A stretch of DNA of 64,000 bases, taken from NCBI GenBank assembly GCA_932182025.1, contig CAKNXK010000023.1, forward strand, positions 124,001-188,000, given 5' to 3'. Positions 43,237 to 51,461 of the stretch are shown here, one piece after another. Each line of letters opens with the position of its first letter. Positions within the stretch are counted from its first letter, which is position 1. Made by a program: the position numbers and the translations under genes. This DNA is from an uncultured Candidatus Melainabacteria bacterium (lineage in GTDB: Bacteria > Cyanobacteriota > Vampirovibrionia > Gastranaerophilales > Gastranaerophilaceae). The notes under the pieces are model-generated. The model had not been told where the DNA came from and did not search any database. It saw only the letters and a list, made by a program, of their open reading frames with translations.

Positions 43237-43938
43237 TTAAGACTCAAAAACAGCTCTCACATAATAATTTTCATCTTTTTGAAGCCGTTGTTTTAATTCT
43301 TCAAAAGATGTTAACACAGCTATTTGTGCCACTTTTTCTCTTATTGTATATTCTTTTTCTTTATAAGAACGTTCCAGAATATCCAAAAGTTTTGCTGACT
43401 CTATATCATCAACAAAGTTTTTGAGAGTTTCCAAACACCAATAAAGCTTGAATAACTGTTTATTAATAACATATTTTTTATCCCGAAAAGCAATTTTATC
43501 CAACTCGTCAAAAGCGTTTTCAATAAATCCGAAGACTTTTTCCAAATAAACTTTGGTAAATTCCTTGTCTTTTTTCAAAATCTCCACAGACTCAACAACC
43601 AATCTGCAAATATTTGCATTAATATCAATCGTAGCATCAGCAAATACTTCAGCCTGATTAAAAAATTTCACGCATTCAGGTTTTTCTCTTAAAAGGCTAT
43701 TAATTTTTAACGAAACCGCTTCTCGGATTTTTCCGTCACAACCTGTAAGATTTGAAACCAATATATCAGCCTCTGTCTGGTTATTTACCTCTTTCAAGCG
43801 TAGGGCAGCAAGCTGTTTTTGAGGAATATTCCCCGTTTGAAGCATTTCAAGCAATTCAGAATGACTAAACGACTTTGCAGACATTTCCAATGCTTGTTCA
43901 AAATTTGTATCTAAATCTTTATAAAAACCTGAATTCAA
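43237..43938 (-). CDS. HEAT-like helical protein, 233 aa
   Basis: Starts at TTG, 7 bases after GGAG. All-helical: repeated helix pairs such as SELLEMLQTGNIPQKQLAAL, EADILVSNLTGCDGKIREAV and LLDILERSYKEKEYTIREKV resemble HEAT repeats. It has no signal peptide. It lies just upstream of the SIS protein on the same strand (37 bases), which suggests co-transcription. It is similar in style to the 387-residue protein at 5979. Function unknown. Confidence 0.7.
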   Translation of the reverse strand: MNSGFYKDLDTNFEQALEMSAKSFSHSELLEMLQTGNIPQKQLAALRLKEVNNQTEADILVSNLTGCDGKIREAVSLKINSLLREKPECVKFFNQAEVFADATIDINANICRLVVESVEILKKDKEFTKVYLEKVFGFIENAFDELDKIAFRDKKYVINKQLFKLYWCLETLKNFVDDIESAKLLDILERSYKEKEYTIREKVAQIAVLTSFEELKQRLQKDENYYVRAVFES

Positions 43939-44037
43939 ATTATCACTCCGACTATCTTACAACTTTATTTTAGCACAAGGGTTATTGAATTGGTGTATAA
44001 AAGTAGTTTAATGTATAATAAATACAAGGAGAAAATA

Positions 44038-44202
44038 ATGAACACTTTTATAAATGCAATCCAAAAATGCTTTTTCTTCGAAAAAGAACCACAAAGAATT
44101 GGTCTGACTCAGTTCAAAGAACCTGTTGCCGTTAAAAAAGCTGAAACACCGTCTATTAAGAATAAAAATGTAAAGCTTTCAGATTTAATGCGCAGAAGTT
44201 AA
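44038..44202 (+). CDS. Small protein of 54 aa
   Basis: ATG at 44038 with AAGGAG 7 bases upstream; the frame opens earlier without a site. Starts MNTFINAIQKCFFFEKEPQR, has a Pro/Lys middle and ends VKLSDLMRRS. The N-terminal amphipathic helix could attach to membrane. The C-terminal SDLM(R/D) is also seen in the 50-aa protein at 20418. TATAAT lies at 44014-44019. Function unknown. Confidence 0.65.
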   Translation: MNTFINAIQKCFFFEKEPQRIGLTQFKEPVAVKKAETPSIKNKNVKLSDLMRRS

Positions 44203-44207
44203 AGTTT

Positions 44208-44501
44208 TTATTTTTTTATTATCTTAAATTTATTATGTTTTAATTTGCTCATTTTTTGACATTCTCTTCTGGTGGCGGTCTGAAAATCTTCTACTCTAAA
44301 TTTAGCAATATCTAGTGTTACTATAATAGATTTTAGCTCTCTTATATTCTTTTTTATTTTTCGCTTATTCTTGAATGCATCATTTTGAAATTTTTCTTCA
44401 AACTTATTGATAGCAGGTATAAGGCACGCCCTAGCTTCTGTAAGCGTATCAATAATATTTACTAATTGACAAAGAATTATCATATTAATTTTTATACTCA
44501 T
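44208..44501 (-). CDS. Small unknown protein of accessory patch, 97 aa
   Basis: ATG at 44501 follows AAGGAGG by 9 bases. Starts MSIKINMIILCQLVNIIDTL and ends in a strongly basic tail (KMSKLKHNKFKIIKK). Helical with a Lys/Arg-rich middle (NKRKIKKNIREL). It overlaps the gene upstream by 17 bases and forms a two-gene unit with it. Very AT-rich; no homologue recognised. Typical of small genes on mobile or accessory segments. Confidence 0.6.
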   Translation of the reverse strand: MSIKINMIILCQLVNIIDTLTEARACLIPAINKFEEKFQNDAFKNKRKIKKNIRELKSIIVTLDIAKFRVEDFQTATRRECQKMSKLKHNKFKIIKK

Positions 44502-44724
44502 CTTTATTAACCTCCTTAAGTAAATTACTAAGATATTTATATTGTTTATTAATAAATCGTCGGATATCATCACTAAAGAACTCTTTAAGGTAATCTTCAT
44601 CAAATGGTTGATATTTATTATAAATAAATATCTCATTTACAACATCACAATATGTCTCAGCCCGTATTAATAAATTACAAGCATTATTAATTATATGTAC
44701 TATTTCTTCATTGGTTTTATTCAT
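44485..44724 (-). CDS. Small unknown protein of accessory patch, 79 aa
   Basis: Starts MNKTNEEIVHIINNACNLLI, acidic and Tyr-rich (NKYQPFDEDYLKEFFSDDI), ends KEVNKDEYKN. AGGTAGGG lies before the ATG. It is the first gene of a two-gene minus-strand unit divergent from an XRE regulator, an arrangement common for regulator-controlled accessory pairs. Function unknown. Confidence 0.6.
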   Translation of the reverse strand: MNKTNEEIVHIINNACNLLIRAETYCDVVNEIFIYNKYQPFDEDYLKEFFSDDIRRFINKQYKYLSNLLKEVNKDEYKN

Positions 44725-44749
44725 TAATCCCTACCTTTCTCCTATTAGG

Positions 44750-44779
44750 GTGGTGGAAACAAGTAGCAAAATCCACCAC
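44750..44779. promoter_or_regulatory. Inverted repeat between divergent accessory genes
   Basis: GTGGTGGA (44750-44757) and its exact complement TCCACCAC (44772-44779), separated by 14 bases, in the 65-base gap between the small-gene pair and the XRE regulator. The position suits an operator of that regulator. Confidence 0.5.
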
Positions 44780-44789
44780 AATAGATGTT

Positions 44790-45023
44790 ATGAAGAAGGA
44801 TAATAGCAGACATCGTCTATCATATCAAAAAATTGGAGCCAATATAAGACATTTGCGAGAATTGAAACATTTATCCCAAGAAGAACTTGCTTTTCAAATT
44901 CAAAGTGCCAGAAATTATATTGGGTGCATTGAAAGAGGAGAAAAATTCCCAAGCCTTGCTATTTTATTAGATATTACACAAGTTCTCGGATGCAAGTTAA
45001 AAGATTTATTTGAGAATGTATAG
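44790..45023 (+). CDS. XRE-family helix-turn-helix regulator, 77 aa
   Basis: Single Cro/C1-type HTH domain: IGANIRHLRELKHLSQEELA, then IQSARNYIGCIERGEKFPSL as the recognition region, then LLDITQVLGCKLKDLFENV. There is no extra sensing domain. It is divergent from two small genes, with an inverted repeat between, and is followed by another HTH-like gene. No ribosome site is visible. It most likely represses this patch. Confidence 0.9.
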   Translation: MKKDNSRHRLSYQKIGANIRHLRELKHLSQEELAFQIQSARNYIGCIERGEKFPSLAILLDITQVLGCKLKDLFENV

Positions 45024-45061
45024 TTTCTTTATTTAAATCCTTCTTATAGTAATACTGTTGT

Positions 45062-45079
45062 TTCGTTATTCATAACGAA
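45062..45079. promoter_or_regulatory. Palindrome before the second HTH gene
   Basis: TTCGTTAT-TC-ATAACGAA, 8-bp perfect arms, flanked by the near repeats ATAGTAATACT and ATAGTAATAGT. It lies 33 bases before the ATG at 45112 and is a likely operator. Confidence 0.5.
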
Positions 45080-45111
45080 CTAATAGTAATAGTATCATTT
45101 AATATTATAAA

Positions 45112-45387
45112 ATGCAACAAGTTGATGAAAAATCATTATATTTTAGACAAGTTGTCGGTGAATTATTACAAGATATTCGAAATGAAAAAGTAAAATTATC
45201 TTGTAATAAATTTTCAAATGAATATGGTCTTAACGACAGCAATCTTGGAAAAATAGAACGAGCACTTATTGATTGCAAATTTGTAACCTTATGGAAAATT
45301 GTTGAATCTTTAGGACTAGATTTTTTAGAATTTGTTACATTATTACAAGAACGACTTGGCGAAAACTTTACACTTATTGACGAATAA
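45112..45387 (+). CDS. XRE-like helix-turn-helix protein, 91 aa
   Basis: FRQVVGELLQDIRNEKVKLS, CNKFSNEYGLNDSNLGKIER and CKFVTLWKIVESLGLDFLEF fit a five-helix XRE domain with a divergent recognition helix. It has no further domain. A palindrome and repeats lie in its upstream region. Eleven bases after its stop comes the convergent xerD gene. It may be a partner or antagonist of the regulator at 44790. Confidence 0.8.
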   Translation: MQQVDEKSLYFRQVVGELLQDIRNEKVKLSCNKFSNEYGLNDSNLGKIERALIDCKFVTLWKIVESLGLDFLEFVTLLQERLGENFTLIDE

Positions 45388-45398
45388 ACTCATTAATT

Positions 45399-46250
45399 TT
45401 AATCCTTATTAATACTGAAATACACGTCCTTCAATCGTTTTTTACTAATATGTGTATAAAGCTGTGTAGTAGATACATCGCTATGTCCCAAAAGCTCCTG
45501 AACAACTCTTAAATCTGCACCATTTTCCAACAAATGAGTTGCAAAACTATGCCTTAATGTATGCGGCGAAATATTCTTATGAATAATTTTCCCGCGCTCA
45601 TGAATTAAATTATAAACATCCTGACGGTTAATAAGACGCCCGTTCTCAAGTACCAATAACCGTTTTGAACTAAGATTATGTTTTTTCAACGTCAAATCTC
45701 TAAATGGCAGGTATTTTTTAACAGCCTCTAAAGCCTTAGTCCCAAACGGCACAATTCTCTCTTTTGAACCCTTACCAAAACAACGAATATATTTGGAAGA
45801 TAAATCAATATCGCTAATTTTAAGATTAACCAGCTCCGAAACCCGCAGCCCGCAGCTATAAAGCAGCTCTAAGACAACACACTGCAAAGGTGACAAATCA
45901 GAGTGAAGGATTTCTTCTATCTCTTTTAATGATATAACCTTAGGAAGCCTTTGAGGAACCTTTGGCTGCTCTAAGGTTGAAGCAGGATTTTTCTCCAGAA
46001 TATTCATAGAAGTCGTCCACTTAAAAAACCCGCGAAGCGAAGCAACCTTTCTTATAACACTCGTAGGCGCAAGTTTGCGCTCCTTTAATGTTCTAATATA
46101 AGAATTTATAGAAATCCTGTCGACTTTCTCAAGACTCTCTACCCCGCTTGCAAAATCATACAAATCCCTTCTATAGGCATCTATTGTATTTGGTGATAAG
46201 CCCTTTTCAAGTTCCAGATATTCAAGATATTGAGAAATTATTTCGTACAT
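45399..46250 (-). CDS. xerD: Tyrosine recombinase XerC/XerD
   Basis: 283 residues. The SAM-like N-terminal DNA-binding domain (YLEYLELEKGLSPNTIDAYR) precedes the catalytic domain with Arg in LLYSCGLRVSELVNL, Lys in FGKGSKERIVPFG, His-x-x-Arg in SPHTLRHSFATHLL, His in LLGHSDVSTT and Tyr in QLYTHISKKRL. The close fit and the lack of extra domains suit chromosome-dimer resolution rather than a phage integrase, despite the accessory patch next door. It is the last gene of a tightly overlapping operon (TAATG with dacB). Confidence 0.92.
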   Translation of the reverse strand: MYEIISQYLEYLELEKGLSPNTIDAYRRDLYDFASGVESLEKVDRISINSYIRTLKERKLAPTSVIRKVASLRGFFKWTTSMNILEKNPASTLEQPKVPQRLPKVISLKEIEEILHSDLSPLQCVVLELLYSCGLRVSELVNLKISDIDLSSKYIRCFGKGSKERIVPFGTKALEAVKKYLPFRDLTLKKHNLSSKRLLVLENGRLINRQDVYNLIHERGKIIHKNISPHTLRHSFATHLLENGADLRVVQELLGHSDVSTTQLYTHISKKRLKDVYFSINKD

Positions 46251-47584
46251 TATAGTCTCAAATAAGCTTCGCGAAGAATATAGTCTTCTAAAGCTTTTTT
46301 ATCAGATGTTGAAAGTTTCATATCGTTATTAATAATACAGAACACATATTTGTTTCCGTTTTTTGAAGTCAAATACCCTGCAATAGAACTAATATCACAA
46401 TGTGTGCCTGTTTTAGCTTTAATCTTATCTTTCAAAGGCAGCAATCTGTGAGTAAGAGTGCCTTCCCCGGAAGTTGGGAGTTTTTCCATAATTTTGTTAT
46501 TCTTATTAACCAACAGAAAATCTGTTACGAAATTAGTTGAAACAAGATTATTTTTAGAAACCCCGCTTCCATCAACTATTCTAATTCTTGAATTATCAAT
46601 TTTATGTTTAACGCAATAGTCATTAAACATTTTTATACCTGAACTGTCAGTTCCTGTTTCCAAATTGCAATACTTACCGCCTGCCAGCTTAAACATAGTT
46701 TCTGCAACCATATTATTACTGTTTTTTAAAACATCACTGATTGCAGGTTCAATTCCTCTGGTAATCTTAGCTTTTACAGTATCAGACTCATTCTTTTTAC
46801 CGGAAACAATTCCTGATTTCAAATAAACTTTTTTATTTTCTAAAGCAATTTTTGTTTGGAGTTCAAAATATCTTTTTATATTATTCACAGGAACATAAAC
46901 GGTAGTAGGACGCGCAACCGTACCGGACAATACAATCGTATTTTCACTGATTGCGCTATCTCTATGAATATCAAGCTTTGTTTTATCACCTTTAGTTATA
47001 TTATTAAAAAACACTAACGGATATTTGCTTGGATTAATTATTGTAGCAGGCTGACCGTTTTGAGGAGGCATTATAGTCAATTTAATCAGGTTTTTATCCA
47101 AATTATAAGCACCGAATTTTGGCATAAGAACGTTCATATCATCATCCCACTGCCAGCCTTCGCCCCAGGTTTTAGAATCCAAAATACTATCATCTATATA
47201 CATTTTTTTTGCATCAATATTTACCTGATTAATTAGTTGTTTCAGCTCTTTTGAAGTTAAATAAGGGTCTGCACCCAGTTTAAGCAAATACGCATCATTT
47301 CCTCTTGAATACAACTCTGTAGAAAATTCATAATCACTACCCAAAGTTTCTGCTATAACAGGCATTGTAAGAGCCTTTTGTACAGAAGCCGGCGAGATTA
47401 AAATTTTATCATTCAGTGAATAAACCAATTTACCTGAATTAGCATTTTTTATAGAAATTGCTATTGATTCAGTATCAACACCCGATTCTTTCAAAACATT
47501 TGAAAAATCTGTTTTTGTACCTTTTGCATTTGAACCAAGCGTAAACAAAGCCATTGCGCATAATAATATTAATATTTTTTTCAT
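46250..47584 (-). CDS. dacB: D-alanyl-D-alanine carboxypeptidase/endopeptidase, PBP4 (S13) family
   Basis: Periplasmic peptidoglycan hydrolase of 444 residues. The signal peptide is KKILILLCAMALFTLGSNA. Catalytic motifs: SPASVQKALTMPV (SxxK), NSNNMVAETM (SxN) and IKAKTGTHCDISSIAGYL (KTG). The long insert between SxxK and SxN is typical of class C PBPs. The ATG at 47584 overlaps the upstream stop (ATGA), so translation is coupled to the nitrilase-family gene. Confidence 0.93.
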   Translation of the reverse strand: MKKILILLCAMALFTLGSNAKGTKTDFSNVLKESGVDTESIAISIKNANSGKLVYSLNDKILISPASVQKALTMPVIAETLGSDYEFSTELYSRGNDAYLLKLGADPYLTSKELKQLINQVNIDAKKMYIDDSILDSKTWGEGWQWDDDMNVLMPKFGAYNLDKNLIKLTIMPPQNGQPATIINPSKYPLVFFNNITKGDKTKLDIHRDSAISENTIVLSGTVARPTTVYVPVNNIKRYFELQTKIALENKKVYLKSGIVSGKKNESDTVKAKITRGIEPAISDVLKNSNNMVAETMFKLAGGKYCNLETGTDSSGIKMFNDYCVKHKIDNSRIRIVDGSGVSKNNLVSTNFVTDFLLVNKNNKIMEKLPTSGEGTLTHRLLPLKDKIKAKTGTHCDISSIAGYLTSKNGNKYVFCIINNDMKLSTSDKKALEDYILREAYLRL

Positions 47585-48393
47585 TTTATAATTACCTCGT
47601 AAGAGTCTTTTATATCTTCTAAAACTCTGCATTTATCCCTAAATTCATACATCTCTTCAAGATTAACTTCTGCAAAAATTCCGCCTTCGATTTTGTTAAT
47701 CTCACTTAAAACATCGCCTTTATAATCCAAAATCATTGAATGCCCAAGATTACCTGTACCGTCTTTTAAAACTCCGGTTTGCGTAAGTGCAACAAAATAA
47801 CTCTGATTTTCTACTGCACGAGAAGTTGTCATACTATCCCAAGGAATTTTTTTTGAAGCTCCCCACGCTGCCATATTAACAAGAATATCAGCACCTGCTT
47901 TTCTATAAGCACGATATATTTCAGGAAAACGAATATCGTAACAAATAGTAAGCCCTAGTTTAACCCCATCTAATTCAACCATCACAGGATTTTTACCGCG
48001 TGTAATAAATTTTCCTTCTTCGCATCCGTAGTATGAAAAAAGATGATTTTTATCATAAGTACAAACCAACTCGCCTTGTCTGTTAATAACAGGGCAAGAA
48101 TTTGTCATACCTTTAAGAATAATACTTCCGCCAATAATATTTACGCAATATTTTTTTGCAATTCTCTGAAGCATTTTGATTGACTCAGAATTATTAATAT
48201 CCTCGGCGCATTCTTCAAAACTTGGACAATCCCAACCCGAAGTCCAAACTTCAGGTAAAAAAACAAAATCAGCAGCATATCTGATAAGCTCTTTTTCTAA
48301 AAGACACTCAACTTTTTCTATATTTGCCTCCAAATCTGCAATCACAGCCCCCATTTGGATTGCAAGAAGTCTTACTTTTGTTTTCTTCTCCAT
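47581..48393 (-). CDS. Carbon-nitrogen hydrolase (nitrilase superfamily)
   Basis: About 270 residues. The Glu-Lys-Cys triad is visible: FVFLPEVWTSG, CTYDKNHLFSYYG and GLTICYDIRFPEIYR. The order resembles omega-amidase (YafV/Nit2-like) enzymes that hydrolyse 2-oxoglutaramate and similar amides; the exact substrate is not readable. The ATG at 48393 is used; the TTG further upstream lies deeper in the acyltransferase gene. It overlaps both neighbours in the operon. Confidence 0.9.
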   Translation of the reverse strand: MEKKTKVRLLAIQMGAVIADLEANIEKVECLLEKELIRYAADFVFLPEVWTSGWDCPSFEECAEDINNSESIKMLQRIAKKYCVNIIGGSIILKGMTNSCPVINRQGELVCTYDKNHLFSYYGCEEGKFITRGKNPVMVELDGVKLGLTICYDIRFPEIYRAYRKAGADILVNMAAWGASKKIPWDSMTTSRAVENQSYFVALTQTGVLKDGTGNLGHSMILDYKGDVLSEINKIEGGIFAEVNLEEMYEFRDKCRVLEDIKDSYEVIIK

Positions 48394-49040
48394 AATCCGA
48401 ACCAATAAACCTTTTTATAAGCTTCCGGCGCTCTGCGTTCCAAATCTTCTAAACTCGCTTGAAGCTTTTGTCTTGCTTCCTCTTCGTCACCCGTAACATA
48501 AATAGGCTCGCCATAAAGATTGATTAATCTTACATCAAGAACAGGCATTCTTAATCCATCCCACGAAGGAAGTTTAAACCAGTTAAAGTTTTCTGAATAC
48601 CAGTAAATTGGTACAATAGGAACACCTGCCATTTTAGCTATTTTAACAACACCATCTTTAACAACTTTAGCCGGACCTCTTGGACCATCAACCATCATTG
48701 CACAATTTTCGCCATTTTTAAGTGCATCTATCATCTGCATAGAAGCTTCTACGGCACCTTTTCTGCCTTTTGACCCGCGGATAAGTTTAAATCCCCATTT
48801 GCCGACAACTCTTGCAATAACTTCTCCGTCTTTTGAACGGCTTATCAGAACATTTGTTTTTGCTCTGTTTTGAAGTCCGTGAATACAGCACTGATGAGCG
48901 TGCCACATTGCATAAATACAAGGTTCCGTATTTGGATGTTCAACTTCAACAATATGAGTAAAAAACTCTTGTATTCTAAATATTGAATAAACTAAATCGG
49001 CTAATCTGCCTAAATTTTTCCCATCAACTAATCTAACCAT
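48372..49040 (-). CDS. Lysophospholipid acyltransferase-like protein, DUF374 family
   Basis: About 222 residues. CIYAMWHAHQCCIHG is the HxxxxD-equivalent region, followed by LISRSKDGEVIARV, IRGSKGRKGAV and MMVDGPRGPAKVVKDG. The family is related to LpxL/PlsC acyltransferases and often linked to LPS or lipid A-type acylation. The ATG at 49040 has no ribosome site and follows TATAAT by six bases. First gene of the operon leading to xerD. Confidence 0.85.
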   Translation of the reverse strand: MVRLVDGKNLGRLADLVYSIFRIQEFFTHIVEVEHPNTEPCIYAMWHAHQCCIHGLQNRAKTNVLISRSKDGEVIARVVGKWGFKLIRGSKGRKGAVEASMQMIDALKNGENCAMMVDGPRGPAKVVKDGVVKIAKMAGVPIVPIYWYSENFNWFKLPSWDGLRMPVLDVRLINLYGEPIYVTGDEEEARQKLQASLEDLERRAPEAYKKVYWFGLWRRKQK

Positions 49041-49046
49041 TCCATA

Positions 49047-49080
49047 ATTATACAATAAAACAGTTAAAATGTGCTATACT
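49047..49080. promoter_or_regulatory. Divergent leaderless promoters
   Basis: Minus strand: TATAAT (49052-49047) ends six bases before the acyltransferase ATG at 49040. Plus strand: TATACT (49075-49080) ends six bases before the ATG at 49087. Neither gene has a Shine-Dalgarno site; -35 elements are weak. Confidence 0.5.
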
Positions 49081-49086
49081 TATCGT

Positions 49087-49689
49087 ATGAGAAAACTGAT
49101 TTATATTATTACAGCATTTTTAATCGCACAAAGCACTGTATCAGCAAACTTTAACGATATTTATATCGCAGATATCCAATACGATTGGATAAACAAAAAC
49201 AATGTTGAAAAAGAAGCTATTATAAGCGAAGTTCATGACATAATTTTTGAAAACGAATTAACTAAAATAAAAGATTTTCGTTCTCAATTCAAAGACAAAT
49301 TAAAAGACAAAAACTTTAAAGAACACTATTTTGCCGCTTCTGCAGGATATAAAGAATACAAAGATTATAATATTTCTGCTTTTTATTACAAAAAACAAAA
49401 GCATATTTATATGTACGCGCTGCAAGACAAGAAAGATGTTTCAAAGTCTTATTACTACGACGCTCTCGGGCATCTTGTTTATGTAGATTTTAATTTCGGA
49501 GAATATCCTGAATACCCATACTACACAATCCAATACAAGATTTCAGGAACACCGGTAAGCGCAATTTATTATGTTTCAAAAGATAACCAGTATTTATTCA
49601 CTCCGGATGGTGAGTTTACCGGAGTTTGGTACAAACACAATTTGTATGATAAACACTCAAAAGTTATCTTAAAAAGGACAACATACTAA
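49087..49689 (+). CDS. Secreted protein of unknown function, 200 aa
   Basis: The signal peptide RKLIYIITAFLIAQSTVSA is clear from the ATG at 49087; an upstream ATG at 49069 would put the -10 inside the gene. The mature part is Tyr-, Lys- and Asp-rich (KEHYFAASAGYKEYKDY, SKSYYYDALGHLVYVDF), with beta-type YYDALG-like segments. No domain recognised. It is translationally coupled to pncC (TAATG). Probably a periplasmic or exported protein. Confidence 0.78.
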   Translation: MRKLIYIITAFLIAQSTVSANFNDIYIADIQYDWINKNNVEKEAIISEVHDIIFENELTKIKDFRSQFKDKLKDKNFKEHYFAASAGYKEYKDYNISAFYYKKQKHIYMYALQDKKDVSKSYYYDALGHLVYVDFNFGEYPEYPYYTIQYKISGTPVSAIYYVSKDNQYLFTPDGEFTGVWYKHNLYDKHSKVILKRTTY

Positions 49690-50105
49690 TGAAAAAAACT
49701 ATCTCCACAGCAGAATCTTGTACAGGCGGATTATTAAGCTCAAAACTGACAGATATTTCAGGAAGCTCTGCTTATACAACTCTTAACCTTGTCACCTACG
49801 CTCTTGAAGCAAAAAGAAAAATGCTTGGAGTTACAGTAGATGACTCAGAAGTCGTAAGCGAAAAATGCGCATACCAAATGGCAAAAGGTTTATACGAACT
49901 TACACATTCAGATATTTGCATTTCAACAACAGGTAACGCAGGTCCGACAGGAGAACCCGTCGGGTTAATGTATTCTACAATATTTTCAAAAGAAAAGTCT
50001 CAAACATACAAAATTCAACTTGACCCCAAAACCCCTCGTGTTTTGATGAAAGAAAAATTTGTACAAGAAGTCTTAAACAATCTGTTAGAATTTTTACAAG
50101 AATAA
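49689..50105 (+). CDS. pncC: Nicotinamide-nucleotide amidohydrolase, CinA C-terminal type
   Basis: 138-residue single-domain CinA/PncC protein. ISTAESCTGGLLSSKLTDIS and STTGNAGPTGEPVGLMY are the diagnostic motifs. It converts nicotinamide mononucleotide to nicotinate mononucleotide in NAD recycling. The N-terminal molybdopterin-binding-like half of full CinA is absent. The start overlaps the previous stop by one base, and its end overlaps the convergent GH13-like gene. Confidence 0.88.
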   Translation: MKKTISTAESCTGGLLSSKLTDISGSSAYTTLNLVTYALEAKRKMLGVTVDDSEVVSEKCAYQMAKGLYELTHSDICISTTGNAGPTGEPVGLMYSTIFSKEKSQTYKIQLDPKTPRVLMKEKFVQEVLNNLLEFLQE

Positions 50106-51407
50106 AGCGTAGGCAAAAACTTCACCAACCTGATGATTATAAAATCTGCCGTCATCTTTTGTAAATAACTCCCGCCAATGGCTTTCCGGAGTACCGTCTA
50201 AAGAATAAGAAGGATTAGTCATCATCAAATGGTGTGTATTTGTGTCATATCTTAATGGAAATAAATCTTCCATCTGCATAAAACTCGGCAATTTATCACT
50301 TGCCAGTTCAAAACCAAAAATCGCATTTCTTATTCTGTTTAAACGCACCTCATAAGGAGTTCCTCCCTCTGTATTGTCATTAGAAACTTCAACTCCGGGT
50401 GCATAATCCCTTGAAAATTTAAGCTCATTAGACCAATGCTTAACTGTTTCAAAATCATCAACACTAACAAAAGCCGTTCCTGCATTAAGCCCCATTAAGC
50501 GATATCTTTCAAAATCATCAGAACTCTTTTCTCCAACAAAACTAAGCGTTGCACAACCGGAACGCCTTCTAATTTCATCTGTTATATACTGCATCTGATG
50601 ATATTCAGGCAAAGCTCCGACTCCGGTATAATTTCCCATATCATATCCGCCAATATGCTTTGCAGAATCAACAAAAATTGCTTCAAAACCGAAATTTACA
50701 AGCCTAACCATTTCCTGAATATAAAGTTCAACATGTTCAGGATTACTCCATCGAAAAACTTCATCCTCTTTATAAGGAGCACATACTTTCATCTGGTCTT
50801 CTGAAATAACAGTTCTGAAGCCGGTCTTTAACCCTCTAAAATGCGCAAGGTCATTAAAAGCCCTAAACTGAATTTCAGGAGAAATCGAAAAATCAATAAT
50901 ATTCTCGCTATACCCAGCCCCAAGTTTTATTCCATAAATAGAATTCTCTTCCCAAGGCGCTTTATTAAAACCATCTCCATATATATTAGGCCAAATTTGA
51001 GAAAGGATTACACAATTAGCCCAGCTCTTTGCAGAAGGCGGGATTGCAGGAAGCATTTTTATTGCACTTAGTAAACCTTTTCGGGTATGATTACCATTCA
51101 TTTCTGCAATCGCACGATTATTAATCTCAATATAATTAGCCAGTCTTCCCCACTTATCACCATAATTAGGAGAAAGAATATTATCAGGAAATTGGTGATA
51201 AAAAGTTGTGCATTCACACAACGAAACAATACTCTCTACAGCTTTTTTCAAAGAACGCTCCAAAAGCTCGCAAGGAAGAATATTCGAAATCCATTGTTTT
51301 AGATTTCCATCATTCAGCGCACGATATTTATGCTCCTCCGTCCATTTATCATAGTGAAGAGTTGTGTTAAAAGAATATGCCTCTAATAATTGATTAACTG
51401 CATTCAT
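50094..51407 (-). CDS. GH13 (alpha-amylase)-like TIM-barrel protein, divergent
   Basis: 437 residues without a signal peptide. FGFEAIFVDSAKHIGGYDMG resembles GH13 conserved region II (GxRxDxxKH with the nucleophile Asp), and ATLSFVGEKSSDD resembles region III with the acid/base Glu. LAHFRGLKTGFRTVI fits an earlier barrel strand. Region I (DxVxNH) and the usual start are not evident, and region IV is unclear. It may be a degenerate or specialised glycoside hydrolase, or a barrel of other function. No ribosome site; a TATATTT-rich stretch precedes the ATG. Convergent with pncC. Confidence 0.6.
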   Translation of the reverse strand: MNAVNQLLEAYSFNTTLHYDKWTEEHKYRALNDGNLKQWISNILPCELLERSLKKAVESIVSLCECTTFYHQFPDNILSPNYGDKWGRLANYIEINNRAIAEMNGNHTRKGLLSAIKMLPAIPPSAKSWANCVILSQIWPNIYGDGFNKAPWEENSIYGIKLGAGYSENIIDFSISPEIQFRAFNDLAHFRGLKTGFRTVISEDQMKVCAPYKEDEVFRWSNPEHVELYIQEMVRLVNFGFEAIFVDSAKHIGGYDMGNYTGVGALPEYHQMQYITDEIRRRSGCATLSFVGEKSSDDFERYRLMGLNAGTAFVSVDDFETVKHWSNELKFSRDYAPGVEVSNDNTEGGTPYEVRLNRIRNAIFGFELASDKLPSFMQMEDLFPLRYDTNTHHLMMTNPSYSLDGTPESHWRELFTKDDGRFYNHQVGEVFAYALFL

Positions 51408-51461
51408 ATACTAAAAATATATAAAATGCAGTTAATAATCATTCTACAAAAAGGTAATCCA

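Noticed and set aside
45399..46250. Phage integrase reading of the tyrosine recombinase next to the accessory patch
   Set aside because: It is tightly coupled to dacB in a housekeeping operon and matches XerC/D in size and motifs.
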